From positions 1,967,001-2,031,000 of the forward strand of contig CANUEZ040000196.1 of the NCBI GenBank assembly GCA_948099385.1: DNA of 64,000 nt, given 5' to 3'. Both the position numbers and the translations under genes were made by a program. The notes beneath the pieces are model-generated. The model did no database searches. It saw only the letters and a list, made by a program, of their open reading frames with translations, and was not told where the DNA came from. Each line of letters begins with the position of its first letter. Within the stretch, counting starts at the first letter, position 1. The stretch comes from Fasciola hepatica. Its lineage: Eukaryota; Platyhelminthes; Trematoda; Plagiorchiida; Fasciolidae. Shown one piece after another: positions 26,101 through 39,343 of the stretch.

Positions 26101-28319
26101 ATCGAACAACTTAACAAAACAAGGCTATCCGGGATGGCTATCAACGCTTTGTTCAACATCTACACTATATCATATATAGCAAAATTCTCAAACTCGCTTT
26201 AAATTTGAATGGTAAGAACCAGCTTCGCGCACACCGATCGACTCCTATGATGGATGACTTCTCTGTAGGGGCCTAAGTACAACCAACGCATTCCCAAATG
26301 AACAACCTACACAGCTTCCTTACTATGCATGCAATTGATTAGTAGTACGAGATTAGATTAGATTAGATTAGATTTGTATAATATGATTGATCATGCAGCT
26401 TGAACGCTCAACTGAGTATTGAAATCCATGGAAGCACTGTACAGCTGTTTCATCCTCTAAGGGACTCGACTCATCAGCAGTGCACATCGACCGAGCCCCC
26501 ACGGGCACTCCAACAACTGGTGAACCATTGTGAATCGAACAACTTAACAAAACAGGGCTATCCGGGATGGCTATCAGCGCTTTGTTCAACATCTACACTA
26601 CATGATATAGTACCCTTCCCAAACTCGCTTCAAATTTGAATGGTAAGAACCAGCTTCGCGCACACCGATCGACTCCTATGATGGATGACTTCTCTGTAGG
26701 GGCCTAAGTACAACCAACGCATTCCCAAATGAACAACCTACACAGCTTCCTTACTATGCATGCAATTGATTAGAAATACGAGATTAGATCAGATTAGATT
26801 AGATTTGTATAATATGATTGATCATGCAGCTTGAACGCTCAACTGAGTATTGAAATCCATGGAAGCACTGTACAGCTGTTTCATCCTCTAAGGGACTCGA
26901 CTCATCAGCAGTGCACATCGACCGAGCCCCCACGGGCACTCCAACAACTGGTGAACCATTGTGAATCGAACAACTCAACAACACAAGGCTATCCGGGATG
27001 GCTCTCAACGCTTTGTTCAACATCTACACTACATCATATATAGCAAAATTCTCAAACTCGCTCCCAATTTGAATGGTAAGAACCAGCTTCGCGCACACCG
27101 ATCGACTCCTATGATGGATGACTTCTCTGTAGGGGCCTAAGTACAACCAACGCATTCACAAATGAACAACCTACACCGCTTCCTTACTATGCATGCAATT
27201 GATTAGTAGTAAGAGATTAGATCAGATTAGATTAGATTTGTATAATATGATTGATCATGCAGCTTGAACGCTCAACTGAGTATTGAAATCCATGGAAGCA
27301 CTGTACAGCTGTTTCATCCCCTAAGGTACTCGACTCATCAGCAGTGCACATCGACCGAGCCCCCACGGGCACTCCAACAACTGGTGAACCATTGTGAATC
27401 GAACAACTTAACAAAACAAGGCTATCCGTGATGGCTATCAACGCTTTGTTCAAAATCTACACTATATCATATATAGCAAAATTCTCAAACTCGCTTCAAA
27501 TTTGAATGGTAACAACCAGCTTCGCGCACACCGATCCACTCCTATGATGGATGACTGCTCTGTAGGGGCCTAAGTACAACCAACGCATTCACAAATGAAC
27601 AACCTACACAGCTTCCTTACTATGCATGCAATTGATTAGTAGTACGAGATTAGATTAGATTAGATTAGATTTGTATAATATGATTGATCATGCAGCTTGA
27701 ACGCTCAACTGAGTATTGAAATCCATGGAAGCACTGTACAGCTATTTCATCCTCTAAGGGACTCGACTCATCAGCAGTGCACATCGACCGAGCAACCACG
27801 GGCACTCCAACAACTGGTGAACCATTGTGAATCGAACAACTTAACAACACAAGGCTATCCGGGATGGCTACCAACGCTTTGTTCAACATCTACACTACAT
27901 GATATAGCACCCTTCCCAAACTCGCTTTAAATTTGAATGGTAAGAACCAGCTTCGCGCACACCGATCGACTCCCATGATGGATGACTTCTCTGTAGGGGC
28001 CTAAGTACAACCAACGCATTCACAAATGAACAACCTACACCGCTTCCTTACTATGCATGCAATTGATTAGTAGTACGAGATTAGATTAGATTAGATTAGA
28101 TTTGTATAATATGATTGATCATGCAGCTTGAACGCTCAACTGAGTATTGAAATCCATGGAAGCACTGTACAGCTGTTTCATCCTCTAAGGGACTCGACTC
28201 ATCAGCAGTGCACATCGACCGAGCCCCCACGGGCACTCCAACAACTGGTGAACCATTGTGAATCGAACAACTTAACAACACAAGGCTATCCGGGATGGCT
28301 CTCAACGCTTTGTTCAACA

Positions 28320-29080
28320 TCTACACTACATGATATAGCACCGTTCCCAAATTCGCTTTAAATTTGAATGGTAAGAACCAGCTTCGCGCACACCGATCGA
28401 CTCCTATGATGGATGACTTCTCTGTAGGGGTCTAAGTACAACCAACGCATTCACAAACGAACAACCTACACAGCTTCCTTACTATGCATGCAATTGATTA
28501 GTAGTACGAGATTAGATCAGATTAGATTAGATTTGTATAATATGATTGATCATGCAGCTTGAACGCTCAACTGAGTATTGAAATCCATGGAAGCACTGTA
28601 CAGCTGTTTCATCCTCTAAGGGACTCGACTCATCAGCAGTGCACATCGACCGAGCCCCCACGGGCACTCCAACAACTGGTGAACCATTGTGAATCGAACA
28701 ACTTAACAACACAAGGCTATCCGGGATGGCTCTCAACGCTTTGTTCAACATCTACACTACATGATATAGCACCCTTCCCAAACTCGCTTCCAATTTGAAT
28801 GGTAAGAACCAGCTTCGCGCACACCGATCGACTCCCATGATGGATGACTTCTCTGTAGGGGCCTAAGTACAACCAACGCATTCCCAAATGAACAACCTAC
28901 ACAGCTTCCTTACTATGCATGCAATTGATTAGTAGTACAAGATTAGATCAGATTAGATTAGATTTGTATAATATGATTGATCATGCAGCTTGAACGCTCA
29001 ACTGAGTATTGAAATCCATGGAAGCACTGTACAGCTGTTTCATCCTCTAAGGGACTCGACTCATCAGCAGTGCACATCGA
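28320..29080. repeat. Block repeated at 1,724 bp, copy 1
   Basis: Rare markers GGGGTCTAAG, CACAAACGAAC and GTACAAGATT recur exactly four units (1,724 bp) later. The GAGGGATGAC and CTTTAGG pair seen at about 29701 also recurs at about 31425 (+1,724) and then near 32720 (+1,295). This indicates unequal exchange in multi-unit steps. Boundaries approximate. Confidence 0.75.
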
Positions 29081-30043
29081 CCGAGCAACCACGGGCACTC
29101 CAACAACTGGTGAACCATTGTGAATCGAACAACTTAACAACACAAGGCTATCCGGGATGGCTCTCAACGCTTTGTTCAACATCTACACTACATGATATAG
29201 CACCCTTCCCAAACTCGCTTCAAATTTGAATGGTAAGAACCAGCTTCGCGCACACCGATCCACTCCTATGATGGATGACTTCTCTGTAGGGGCCAAAGTA
29301 CAACCAACGCATTCACAAATGAACAACCTACACAGCTTCCTTACTATGCATGCAATTGATTAGTAGTACGAGATTAGATCAGATTAGATTAGATTTGTAT
29401 AATATGATTGATCATGCAGCTTGAACGCTCAACTGAGTATTGAAATCCATGGAAGCACTGTACAGCTGTTTCATCCTCTAAGGGAATCGACTCATCAGCA
29501 GTGCACATCGACCGAGCCCCCACGGGCACTCCAACAACTGGTGAACCATTGTGAATCGAACAACTTAACAACACAAGGCTATCCGGGATGGCTCTCAACG
29601 CTTTGTTCAACATCTACACTACATGATATAGCACCCTTCCTAAACTCGCTTCCAATTTGAATGGTAAGAACCAGCTTCGCGCACACCGATCGACTCCCAT
29701 GAGGGATGACTTCTCTTTAGGGGCCTAAGTACAACCAACGCATTCACAAATGAACAACCTACACAGCTTCCTTACTATGCATGCAATTGATTAGTAGTAC
29801 GAGATTAGATTGGATTAGATTAGACTTGTATAATATGATTGATCATGCAGCTTGAACGCTCAACTGAGCATTGAAATCCATGGAAGCACTGTACAGCTGT
29901 TTCATCCTCTAAGGGAATCGACTCATCAGCAGTGCACATCGACCGAGCCCCCACGGGCACTCCAACAACTGGTGAACCATTGTGAATCGAACAACTTAAC
30001 AACACAAGGCTATCCGGGATGGCTCTCAACGCTTTGTTCAACA

Positions 30044-30800
30044 TCTACACTACATGATATAGCACCGTTCCCAACTTCGCTTTAAATTTGAATGGTAAGA
30101 ACCAGCTTCGCGCACACCGATCGACTCCTATGATGGATGACTTCTCTGTAGGGGTCTAAGTACAACCAACGCATTCACAAACGAACAACCTACACAGCTT
30201 CCTTACTATGCATGCAATTGATTAGTAGTACGAGATTAGATCAGATTAGATTAGATTTGTATAATATGATTGATCATGCAGCTTGAACGCTCAACTGAGT
30301 ATTGAAATCCATGGAAGCACTGTACAGCTGTTTCATCCTCTAAGGGACTCGACTCATCAGCAGTGCACATCGACCGAGCCCCCACGGGCACTCCAACAAC
30401 TGGTGAACCATTGTGAATCGAACAACTTAACAACACAAGGCTATCCGGGATGGCTCTCAACGCTTTGTTCAACATCTACACTACATGATATAGCACCCTT
30501 CCCAAACTCGCTTCCAATTTGAATGGTAAGAACCAGCTTCGCGCACACCGATCGACTCCCATGATGGATGACTTCTCTGTAGGGGCCTAAGTACAACCAA
30601 CGCATTCACAAATGAACAACCTACACAGCTTCCTTACTATGCATGCAATTGATTAGTAGTACAAGATTAGATCAGATTAGATTAGATTTGTATAATATGA
30701 TTGATCATGCAGCTTGAACGCTCAACTGAGTATTGAAATCCATGGAAGCACTGTACAGCTGTTTCATCCTCTAAGGGACTCGACTCATCAGCAGTGCACA
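30044..30800. repeat. Block repeated at 1,724 bp, copy 2
   Basis: Second copy of the block at 28320-29080. Similarity breaks down in the unit at 30714, which has GAGCCCCCACGG where the first copy's unit has GAGCAACCACGG. Confidence 0.75.
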
Positions 30801-33766
30801 TCGACCGAGCCCCCACGGGCACTCCAACAACTGGTGAACCATTGTGAATCGAACAACTTAACAACACAAGGCTATCCGGGATGGCTATCAACGCTTTGTT
30901 CAACATCTACACTACCTCATATAGCACCGTTCCCAAACTCGCTTCAAATTTGAATGGTAAGAACCAGCTTCGCGCACACCGATCGACTCCCATGATGGAT
31001 GACTTCTCTGTAGGGGCCTAAGTACAACCAACGCATTCACAAATGAACAACCTACACCGCTTCCTTACTATGCATGCAATTGATTAGTAGTACGAGATTA
31101 GATTAGATTAGATTAGATTTGTATAATATGATTGATCATGCAGCTTGAACGCTCAACTGAGTATTGAAATCCATGGAAGCACTGTACAGCTGTTTCATCC
31201 TCTAAGGGAATCGACTCATCAGCAGTGCACATCGACCGAGCCCCCACGGGCACTCCAACAACTGGTGAACCATTGTGAATCGAACAACTTAACAACACAA
31301 GGCTATCCGGGATGGCTATCAACGCTTTGTTCAACATCTACACTACATGATATAGCACCCTTCCCAAACTCGCTTCCAATTTGAATGGTAAGAACCAGCT
31401 TCGCGCACACCGATCGACTCCCATGAGGGATGACTTCTCTTTAGGGGGCCTAAGTACAACCAACGCATTCACAAATGAACAACCTACACAGGTTCCTTAC
31501 TATGCATGCAATTGATTAGTAGTACGAGATTAGATCAGATTAGATTAGACTTGTATAATATGATTGATCATGCAGCTTGAACGCTCAACTGAGCATTGAA
31601 ATCCATGGAAGCACTGTACAGCTGTTTCATCCTCCAAGGGACTCGACTCATCAGCAGTGCACATCGACCGAGCCCCCACGGGCACTCCAACAACTGGTGA
31701 ACCATTGTGAATCGAACAACTTAACAAAACAAGGCTATCCGGGATGGCTATCAACGCTTTGTTCAACATCTACACTATATCATATATAGCAAAATTCTCA
31801 AACTCGCTTTAAATTTGAATGGTAAGAACCAGCTTCGCGCACACCGATCGACTCCTATGATGGATGACTTCTCTGTAGGGGCCTAAGTACAACCAACGCA
31901 TTCACAAATGAACAACCTACACAGCTTCCTTACTATGCATGCAATTGATTAGTAGTACGAGATTAGATTAGATTAGATTAGATTTGTATAATATGATTGA
32001 TCATGCAGCTTGAACGCTCAACTGAGCATTGAAATCCATGGAAGCACTGTACAGCTGTTTCATCCTCTAAGGGACTCGACTCATCAGCAGTGCACATCGA
32101 CCGAGCAACCACGGGCACTCCAACAACTGGTGAACCATTGTGAATCGAACAACTTAACAACACAAGGCTATCCGGGATGGCTCTCAACGCTTTGTTCAAC
32201 ATCTACACTACATGATATAGCACCCTTCCCAAACTCGCTTCCAATTTGAATGGTAAGAACCAGCTTCGCGAACACCGATCGACTCCCATGATGGATGACT
32301 TCTCTGTAGGGGCCTAAGTACAACCAACGCATTCACAAATGAACAACCTACACAGCTTCCTTACTATGCATGCAATTGATTAGTATTACGAGATTAGATT
32401 AGATTAGATTAGATTTGTATAATATGATTGATCATGCAGCTTGAACGCTCAACTGAGTATTGAAATCCATGGAAGCACTGTACAGCTGTTTCATCCTCTA
32501 AGGGACTCGACTCATCAGCAGTGCACATCGACCGAGCCCCCACGGGCACTCCAACAACTGGTGAACCATTGTGAATCGAACAACTTAACAACACAAGGCT
32601 ATCCGGGATGGCTATCAACGCTTTGTTCAACATCTACACTACATGATACAGCACCCTTCCCAAACTCGCTTCCAATTTGAATGGTAAGAACCAGCTTCGC
32701 GCACACCGATCGACTCCCACGAGGGATGACTTCTCTTTAGGGGCCTAAGTACAACCAACGCATTCACAAATGAACAACCTACACAGGTTCCTTACTATGC
32801 ATGCAATTGATTAGTAGTACGAGATTAGATTGGATTAGATTAGACTTGTATAATATGATTGATCATGCAGCTTGAACGCTCAACTGAGCATTGAAATCCA
32901 TGGAAGCACTGTACAGCTGTTTCATCCTCTAAGGGACTCGACTCATCAGCAGTGCACATCGACCGAGCCCCCACGGGCACTCCAACAACTGGTGAACCAT
33001 TGTGAATCGAACAACTTAACAACACAAGGCTATCCGGGATGGCTATCAACGCTTTGTTCAACATCTACACTACATGATATAGCACCCTTCCCAAACTCGC
33101 TCCCAATTTGAATGGTAAGAACCAGCTTCGCGCACACCGATCGACTCCTATGATGGATGACTTCTCTGTAGGGGCCTAAGTACAACCAACGCATTCACAA
33201 ATGAACAACCTACACAGCTTCCTTACTATGCATGCAATTGATTAGAAGTACGAGATTAGATCAGATTAGATTAGATTTGTATAATATGATTGATCATGCA
33301 GCTTGAACGCTCAACTGAGCATTGAAATCCATGGAAGCACTGTACAGCTGTTTCATCCTCTAAGGGACTCGACTCATCAGCAGTGCACATCGACCGAGCA
33401 ACCACGGGCACTCCAACAACCGGTGAACCATTGTGAATCGAACAACTTAACAACACAAGGCTATCCGGGATGGCTCTCAACGCTTTGTTCAACATCTACA
33501 CTACATGATATAGCACCCTTCCCAAAATCGCTTCAAATTTGAATGGTAACAACCAGCTTCGCGCACACCGATCCACTCCTATGATGGATGACTTCTCTGT
33601 AGGGGCCTAAGTACAACCAACGCATTCCCAAATGAACAACCTACACAGGTTCCTTACTATGCATGCAATTGATTAGTAGTACGAGATTCGATTAGATTAG
33701 ATTAGATTAGATTTGTATAATATGATTGATCATGCAGCTTGAACGCTCAACTGAGCATTGAAATCC

Positions 33767-33826
33767 ATGGAAGAACTGTACCGCTGTTTCATCCTCTAAG
33801 GGACTCGACTCATCAGCAGTGCACAT
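33767..33826 (-). ncRNA. Hammerhead-like motif with broken palindrome
   Basis: The plus strand has GAACTGTACCGCTGT. On minus, stem III reads ACAGCGGU, which keeps the A-U closing pair but loses the C-G pair and the 8-base palindrome, and the 3' stem I strand is CAGUUC with one mismatch. The unit at 41501 has the same ACCGCTG change with an intact stem I. The cleavage triplet also changes from GUA (here GGUA rather than UGUA context). Confidence 0.6.
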
Positions 33827-36706
33827 CGACCGAGCCCCCACGGGCACTCCAACAACTGGTGAACCATTGTGAATCGAACAACTTAACAACACAAGGCTAT
33901 CCGGGATGGCTCTCAACGCTTTGTTCAACATCTACACTACATGATATAGCACCCTTCCCAAACTCGCTTCAAATTTGAATGGTAAGAACCAGCTTCGCGC
34001 ACACCGATCGACTCCTATGATGGATGACTTCTCTGTAGGGGCCTAAGTACAACCAACGCATTCCCAAATGAACAACCTACACAGCTTCCTTACTATGCAT
34101 GCAACTGAATAGTAGTACGAGATTAGATCAGATTCGATTAGATTTGTATAATATGATTGATCATGCAGCTTGAACGCCCAACTGAGTATTGAAATCCATG
34201 GAAGCACTGTACAGCTGTTTCATCCTCTAAGGGACTCGACTCATCAGCAGTGCACATCGACCGAGCAACCACGGGCACTCCAACAACCGGTGAACCATTG
34301 TGAATCGAACAACTTAACAACACAAGGCTATCCGGGATGGCTATCAACGCTTTGTTCAACATCTACACTACATGATATAGCACCCTTCCCAAACTCGCTT
34401 CAAATTTGAATGGTAAGAACCAGCTTCGCGCACACCGATCGACTCCCATGATGGATGACTTCTCTGTAGGGGCCTGAGTACAACCAACGCATTCACAAAT
34501 GAACAACCTACACAGCTTCCTTACTATGCATGCAATTGATTAGAAGTACGAGATTAGATCAGATCAGATTAGATTTGTATAATATGATTGATCATGCAGC
34601 TTGAACTCTCAACTGAGTATTGAAATCCATGGAAGCACTGTACAGCTGTTTCATCCTCTAAGGGACTCGACTCATCAGCAGTGCACATCGACCGAGCCCC
34701 CACGGGCACTCCAACAACCGGTGAACCATTGTGAATCGAACAACTTAACAACACAAGGCAATCGGGGATGGCTCTCAACGCTTTGTTCAACATCTACACT
34801 ACATGATATAGCACCCTTCCCAAACTGGCTTCAAATTTGAATGGTAAGAACCAGCTTCGCGCACACCGATCGACTCCTATGATGGATGACTTCTCTGTAG
34901 GGGCCTAAGTACAACCAACGCATTCCCAAATGAACAACCTACACAGCTTCCTTACTATGCATGCAATTTATTAGAAGTGCGAGATTAGATCAGATTAGAT
35001 TAGATTTGTATAATATGATTGATCATGCAGCTTGAACGCTCAACTGAGTATTGAAATCCATGGAAGCACTGTACAGCTGTTTCATCCTCTAAGGGACTCG
35101 ACTCATCAGCAGTGCACATCGACCGAGCCCCCACGGGCACTCCAACAACTGGTGAACCATTGTGAATCGAACAACTTAACAACACAAGGCTATCCGGGAT
35201 GGCTATCAACGCTTTGTTCAACATCTACACTACATGATATAGCACCCTTCCCAAACTCGCTTCAAATTTGAATGGTAACAACCAGCTTCGCGCACACCGA
35301 TCGACTCCTATGATGGATGACTTCTCTGTAGGGGCCTAAGTACAACCAACGCATTCACAAATGAACAACCTACACAGCTTCCTTACTATGCATGCAATTG
35401 ATTAGTAGTACGAGATTAGATAAGTTTAGATTAGACTTGTATAATATGATTGATCATGCAGCTTGAACGCTCAACTGAGCATTGAAATCCATGGAAGCAC
35501 TGTACAGCTGTTTCATCGTCTAAGGGACTCGACTCATCAGCAGTGCACATCGACCGAGCAACCACGGGCACTCCAACAACCGGTGAACCATTGTGAATCG
35601 AACAACTTAACAAAACAAGGCTATCCGCGATGGCTATCAACGCTTGGTTCAACATCTACACTACATGATATAGCACCCTTCCCAAACTCGCTTCCAATTT
35701 GAATGGTAAGAACCAGCTTCGCGCACACCGATCGACTCCCATGATGGATGACTTCTCTGTAGGGGCCTAAGTACAACCAACGCATTCACAAATGAACAAC
35801 CTACACAGCTTCCTTACTATGCATGCAATTGATTAGTAGTACGAGATTAGATTAGATTAGATTAGATTTGTATAATATGATTGATCATGCAGCTTGAACG
35901 CTCAACTGAGCATTGAAATCCATGGAAGCACTGTACAGCTGTTTCATCCTCTAAGGGACTCGACTCATCAGCAGTGCACATCGACCGAGCCCCCACGGGC
36001 ACTCCAACAACCGGTGAACCATTCTGAATCGAACAACTTAACAACACAAGGCTATCCGGGATGGCTCTCAACGCTTTGTTCAACATCTACACTACATGAT
36101 ATAGCACCCTTCCGAAACTCGCTTCCAATTTGAATGGTAAGAACCAGCTTCGCGCACACCGATCGACTCCCATGATGGATGACTTCTCTGTATGGGCCTA
36201 AGTACAACCAACGCATTCCCAAATGAACAACCTACACAGCTTCCTTACTATGCATGCAATTGATTAGTAGTACGAGATTAGATTAGATTAGACTAGATTT
36301 GTATAATATGATTGATCATGCAGCTTGAACGCTCAACTGAGCATTGAAATCCATGGTTGCATTGTACAGCTGTTTCATCCTCTAAGGGACTCGACTCATC
36401 AGCAGTGCACATCGACCGAGCCCACACGAGCACTCCAACAACCGGTGAACCATTGTGAATCGAACAACTTAACAACACAAGGCAATCGGGGATGGCTCTC
36501 AACGCTTTGTTCAACATCTACACTACATGATATAGCACCCTTCCCAAACTCGCTTCAAATTTGAATGGTAAGAACCAGCTTCGCGCACACCGATCGACTC
36601 CTATGATGGATGACTTCTCTGTAGGGGCCTAAGTTCAACCAACGCATTCCCAAATGAACAACTTACACAGCTTCCTTACTATGCATGCAATTGATTAGTA
36701 GTACGA

Positions 36707-36731
36707 GATTAGATTAGATTAGATTAGATTT
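36707..36731. repeat. GATTA pentamer microsatellite tract within the monomer
   Basis: Four GATTA pentamers followed by GATTT precede the TGTATAATATG block. Every monomer has a version of this tract, usually with one GATCA interruption and three to five pentamers. Loss or gain of a pentamer accounts for the 426/428-bp and 435/436/438-bp monomers. A distinct subfamily has a GATTCGAA interruption (for example near 8675, 11254, 44484, 47504, 52683, 53113 and 53968). Confidence 0.9.
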
Positions 36732-36761
36732 GTATAATATGATTGATCATGCAGCTTGAAC

Positions 36762-36773
36762 GCTCAACTGAGC
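36762..36773. other. Short inverted repeat GCTC..GAGC
   Basis: GCTCAACTGAGC can form a 4-bp hairpin with an AACT loop (or 5 bp with a 2-nt loop) on either strand. On the minus strand it lies about 10 nt downstream of the outer CAU arm of the hammerhead-like motif. It is present in most units. Many units around 25-31 kb and scattered others carry GAGTATTG, which does not touch the stem; GCCCAACTGAG variants (1024, 2727, 34170) break one pair. Function unknown. Confidence 0.4.
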
Positions 36774-36783
36774 ATTGAAATCC

Positions 36784-36843
36784 ATGGAAGCACTGTACAG
36801 CTGTTTCATCCTCTAAGGGACTCGACTCATCAGCAGTGCACAT
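36784..36843 (-). ncRNA. Hammerhead-ribozyme-like motif, reference copy
   Basis: Read on the minus strand from 36843 down: AUG; U; stem I strand GCACUG; core CUGAUGA; five extra bases GUCGA; GUCC; loop CUUAGA; GGAU; core GAA; ACAGCUGU; A; stem I strand CAGUGC; UUC; CAU. GCACUG and CAGUGC pair perfectly over six bases, and AUG/CAU can add three more beyond a U/UUC internal loop. ACAGCUGU begins with A15.1 and ends with G16.2 U16.1. The next A is position 17, so the cleavage triplet is GUA and the predicted cut lies just before CAGUGC. All conserved core positions (CUGANGA, GAA, NUH) are present. Open stem I and tiny stem III make it type I, as known from animal satellites and Penelope-like elements. 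Oddities: U rather than C at 11.1, and the GUCGA insertion before GUCC. The other stem II option pairs GUC directly after CUGAUGA with GAU. The motif assignment is strong; catalytic activity is not shown by sequence. Confidence 0.78.
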
Positions 36844-36887
36844 CGACCGAGCCCCCACGGGCACTCCAACAACCGGTGAACCATTGT

Positions 36888-36896
36888 GAATCGAAC
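36888..36896 (-). promoter_or_regulatory. Possible Pol III B-box core
   Basis: On minus this reads GTTCGATTC, a full match to the relaxed B-box core GWTCRANNC. It lies about 45 nt upstream of the hammerhead-like motif on the same strand, at anchor+132 to +140 in nearly every unit. An imperfect A-box-like TAGCCTTGTTG lies only 9 nt upstream of it, much closer than in a tRNA-type promoter. The element could be chance, or a remnant of a tRNA-derived promoter such as those described in some hammerhead-carrying satellites. A few units mutate it; for example, the units at 47111, 51856, 55310, 57467 and 61787 have GTTCGATTG. Confidence 0.25.
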
Positions 36897-39343
36897 AACT
36901 TAACAACACAAGGCTATCCGGGATGGCTCTCAACGCTTTGTTCAACATCTACACTACATGATATAGCACCCTTCCCAAACTCGCTTCCAATTTGAATGGT
37001 AAGAACCAGCTTCGCGCACACCGATCGACTCCTATGATGGATGACTTCTCTGTAGGGGCCTAAGTACAACCAACGCATTCCCAAATGAACAACCTACACA
37101 GCTTCCTTACTATGCATGCAATTGATTAGAAGTACGAGATTAGATCAGATTAGATTAGATTTGTATAATATGATTGATCATGCAGCTTGAACGCTCAACT
37201 GAGCATTGAAATCCATGGAAGCACTGTACAGCTGTTTCATCCTCTAAGGGACTCGACTCATCAGCAGTGCACATCGACCGAGCCCCCACGGGCACTCCAA
37301 CAACCGGTGAACCATTGTGAATCGAACAACTTAACAACACAAGGCAATCGGGGATGGCTCTCAACGCTTTGTTCAACATCTACACTACATGATATAGCAC
37401 CCTTCCCAAACTCGCCATAAATTTGAATGGTAAGAACCAGCTTCGCGCACACCGATCGACTCCCATGATGGATGACTTCTCTGTAGGGGCCTAAGTTCAA
37501 CCAACGCATTCCCAAATGAACAACTTACACAGCTTCCTTACTATGCATGCAATTGATTAGTAGTACGAGATTAGATTAGATTAGATTAGATTTGTATAAT
37601 ATGATTGATCATGCAGCTTGAACGCTCAACTGAGCATTGAAATCCACGGAAGCACTGTACAGCTGTTTCATCCTCTAAGGGACTCGACTCATCAGCAGTG
37701 CACATCGACCGAGCAACCACGGGCACTCCAACAACCGGTGAACCATTGTGAATCGAACAACTTAACAACACAAGGCTATCCGGGATGGCTCTCAACGCTT
37801 TGTTCAACATCTACACTACATGATATAGCACCCTTCCCAAACTCGCTTCAAATTTGAATGGTAAGAACCAGCTTCGCGCACACCGATCGACTCCTATGAT
37901 GGATGACTTCTCTGTAGGGGCCAAAGTACAACCAACGCATTCCCAAATGAACAACCTACACAGCTTCCTTACTATGCATGCAATTGATTAGTAGTACGAG
38001 ATTAGATCAGATTAGATTAGATTTGTATAATATGATTGATCATGCAGCTTGGACGCTCAACTGAGCATTGAAATCCATGGAAGCACTGTACAGCTGTTTC
38101 ATCCTCTAAGGGACTCGACTCATCAGCAGTGCACATCGACCGAGCCCCCACGGGCACTCCAACAACCGGTGAACCATTGTGAATCGAACAACTTAACAAC
38201 ACAAGGCAATCGGGGATGGCTCTCAACGCTTTGTTCAACATCTACACTACATGATATAGCACCCTTCCCAAACTCGCTTTAAATTTGAATGGTAAGAACC
38301 AGCTTCGCGCACACCGATCGACTCCTATGATGGATGACTTCTCTGTAGGGGCCTAAGTTCAACCAACGCATTCCCAAATGAACAACTTACACAGCTTCCT
38401 TACTATGCATGCAATTGATTAGTAGTACGAGATTAGATTAGATTAGATTAGATTTGTATAATATGATTGATCATGCAGCTTGAACGCTCAACTGAGCATT
38501 GAACTCCATGGAAGCACTGTACAGCTGTTTCATCCTCTAAGGGACTCGACTCATCAGCAGTGCACATCGACCGAGCAACCACGGGCACTCCAACAACCGG
38601 TGAACCATTGTGAATCGAACAACTTAACAACACAAGGCTATCCGGGATGGCTCTCAACGCTTTGTTCAACATCTACACTACATGATATAGCACCCTTCCC
38701 AAACTCGCTTCAAATTTGAATGGTAAGAACCAGCTTCGCGCACACCGATCGACTCCCATGATGAATGACTTCTCTGTAGGGGCCTAAGTACAACCAACGC
38801 ATTCACAAATGAACAACCTACACCGCTTCCTTACTATGCATGCAATTGATTAGTAGTACGAGATTAGATCAGATTAGATTAGATTTGTATAATATGATTG
38901 ATCATGCAGCTTGAACGCTCAACTGAGCATTGAAGTCCATGGAAGCACTGTACAGCTGTTTCATCCTCTAAGGGACCCGACTCTTCAGCAGTGCACATCG
39001 ACCGAGCCCACACGGGCACTCCAACAACCGGTGAACCATTGTGAATCGAACAACTTAACAACACAAGGCTATCCGGGATGGCTCTCAACGCTTTGTTCAA
39101 CATCTACACTACATGATATATAGCACCCTTCCCAAACTCGCTTCCAATTTGAATGGTAAGAACCAGCTTCGCGCACACCGATCGACTCCTATGATGGATG
39201 ACTTCTCTGTAGGGGCCTAAGTACAACCAACGCATTCACAAATGAACAACCTACACAGCTTCCTTACTATGCATGCAATTGATTAGTAGTACGAGATTAG
39301 ATCAGATTAGATTAGATTTGTATAATATGATTGATCATGCAGC

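Larger units (their letters stand above)
36756..37186. repeat. Reference monomer (431 bp), consensus-like
   Basis: This unit carries the commonest base at most variable sites and serves as a map for the others. From the anchor, in plus coordinates: a small GCTC/GAGC hairpin (+6 to +17); the minus-strand hammerhead-like motif (+28 to +87); a three-state variable site in CGAGCNNNCACGGG; the AACCGGTG or AACTGGTG site; a GAATCGAAC block that reads as a B-box core on minus (+132 to +140); the GATGGCT-NTC-AACGC site; the ATGATATAGCACC (431-bp class) or ATCATATATAGC (433-bp class) site; an ACACCGATCGACTCC block; the ACAACC direct repeats where the 23-bp deletion occurs; ATGCATGCAATTG; and a GATTA pentamer tract leading into TGTATAATATGATTGATCATG. 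The NcoI, PvuII, NsiI, SphI, MfeI and BclI motifs recur in most monomers. Confidence 0.95.
36325..38910. repeat. Dimeric higher-order repeat (862 bp), three rounds
   Basis: Alternate units carry GGCAATCGGGGATGG (anchors 36325, 37187, 38049), each followed by AAGTTCAACC (36631, 37493, 38355) and AACTTACACAG. The other units have the ordinary GGCTATCCGGG. The period is two monomers, 862 bp. A fourth round (39344-40205) follows one intruding 433-bp unit (38911-39343) of a different subfamily with GAAGTCCATGG and the CUGAAGA core. Confidence 0.85.

Noticed and set aside
36731..36745. TATA-like TGTATAATATG block as a promoter
   Set aside because: AT-rich sequence next to the GATTA tract; no other promoter element or start signal is visible, and a TATA-like string alone is weak evidence.
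37261..37515. Longer minus-strand frames crossing monomer junctions (also near 10164-10367), and plus frames at 59756-60001 and 62348-62593
   Set aside because: They arise where single substitutions remove a stop in an otherwise standard monomer. The two plus examples are copies within the 2,592-bp duplication. Nothing supports translation.
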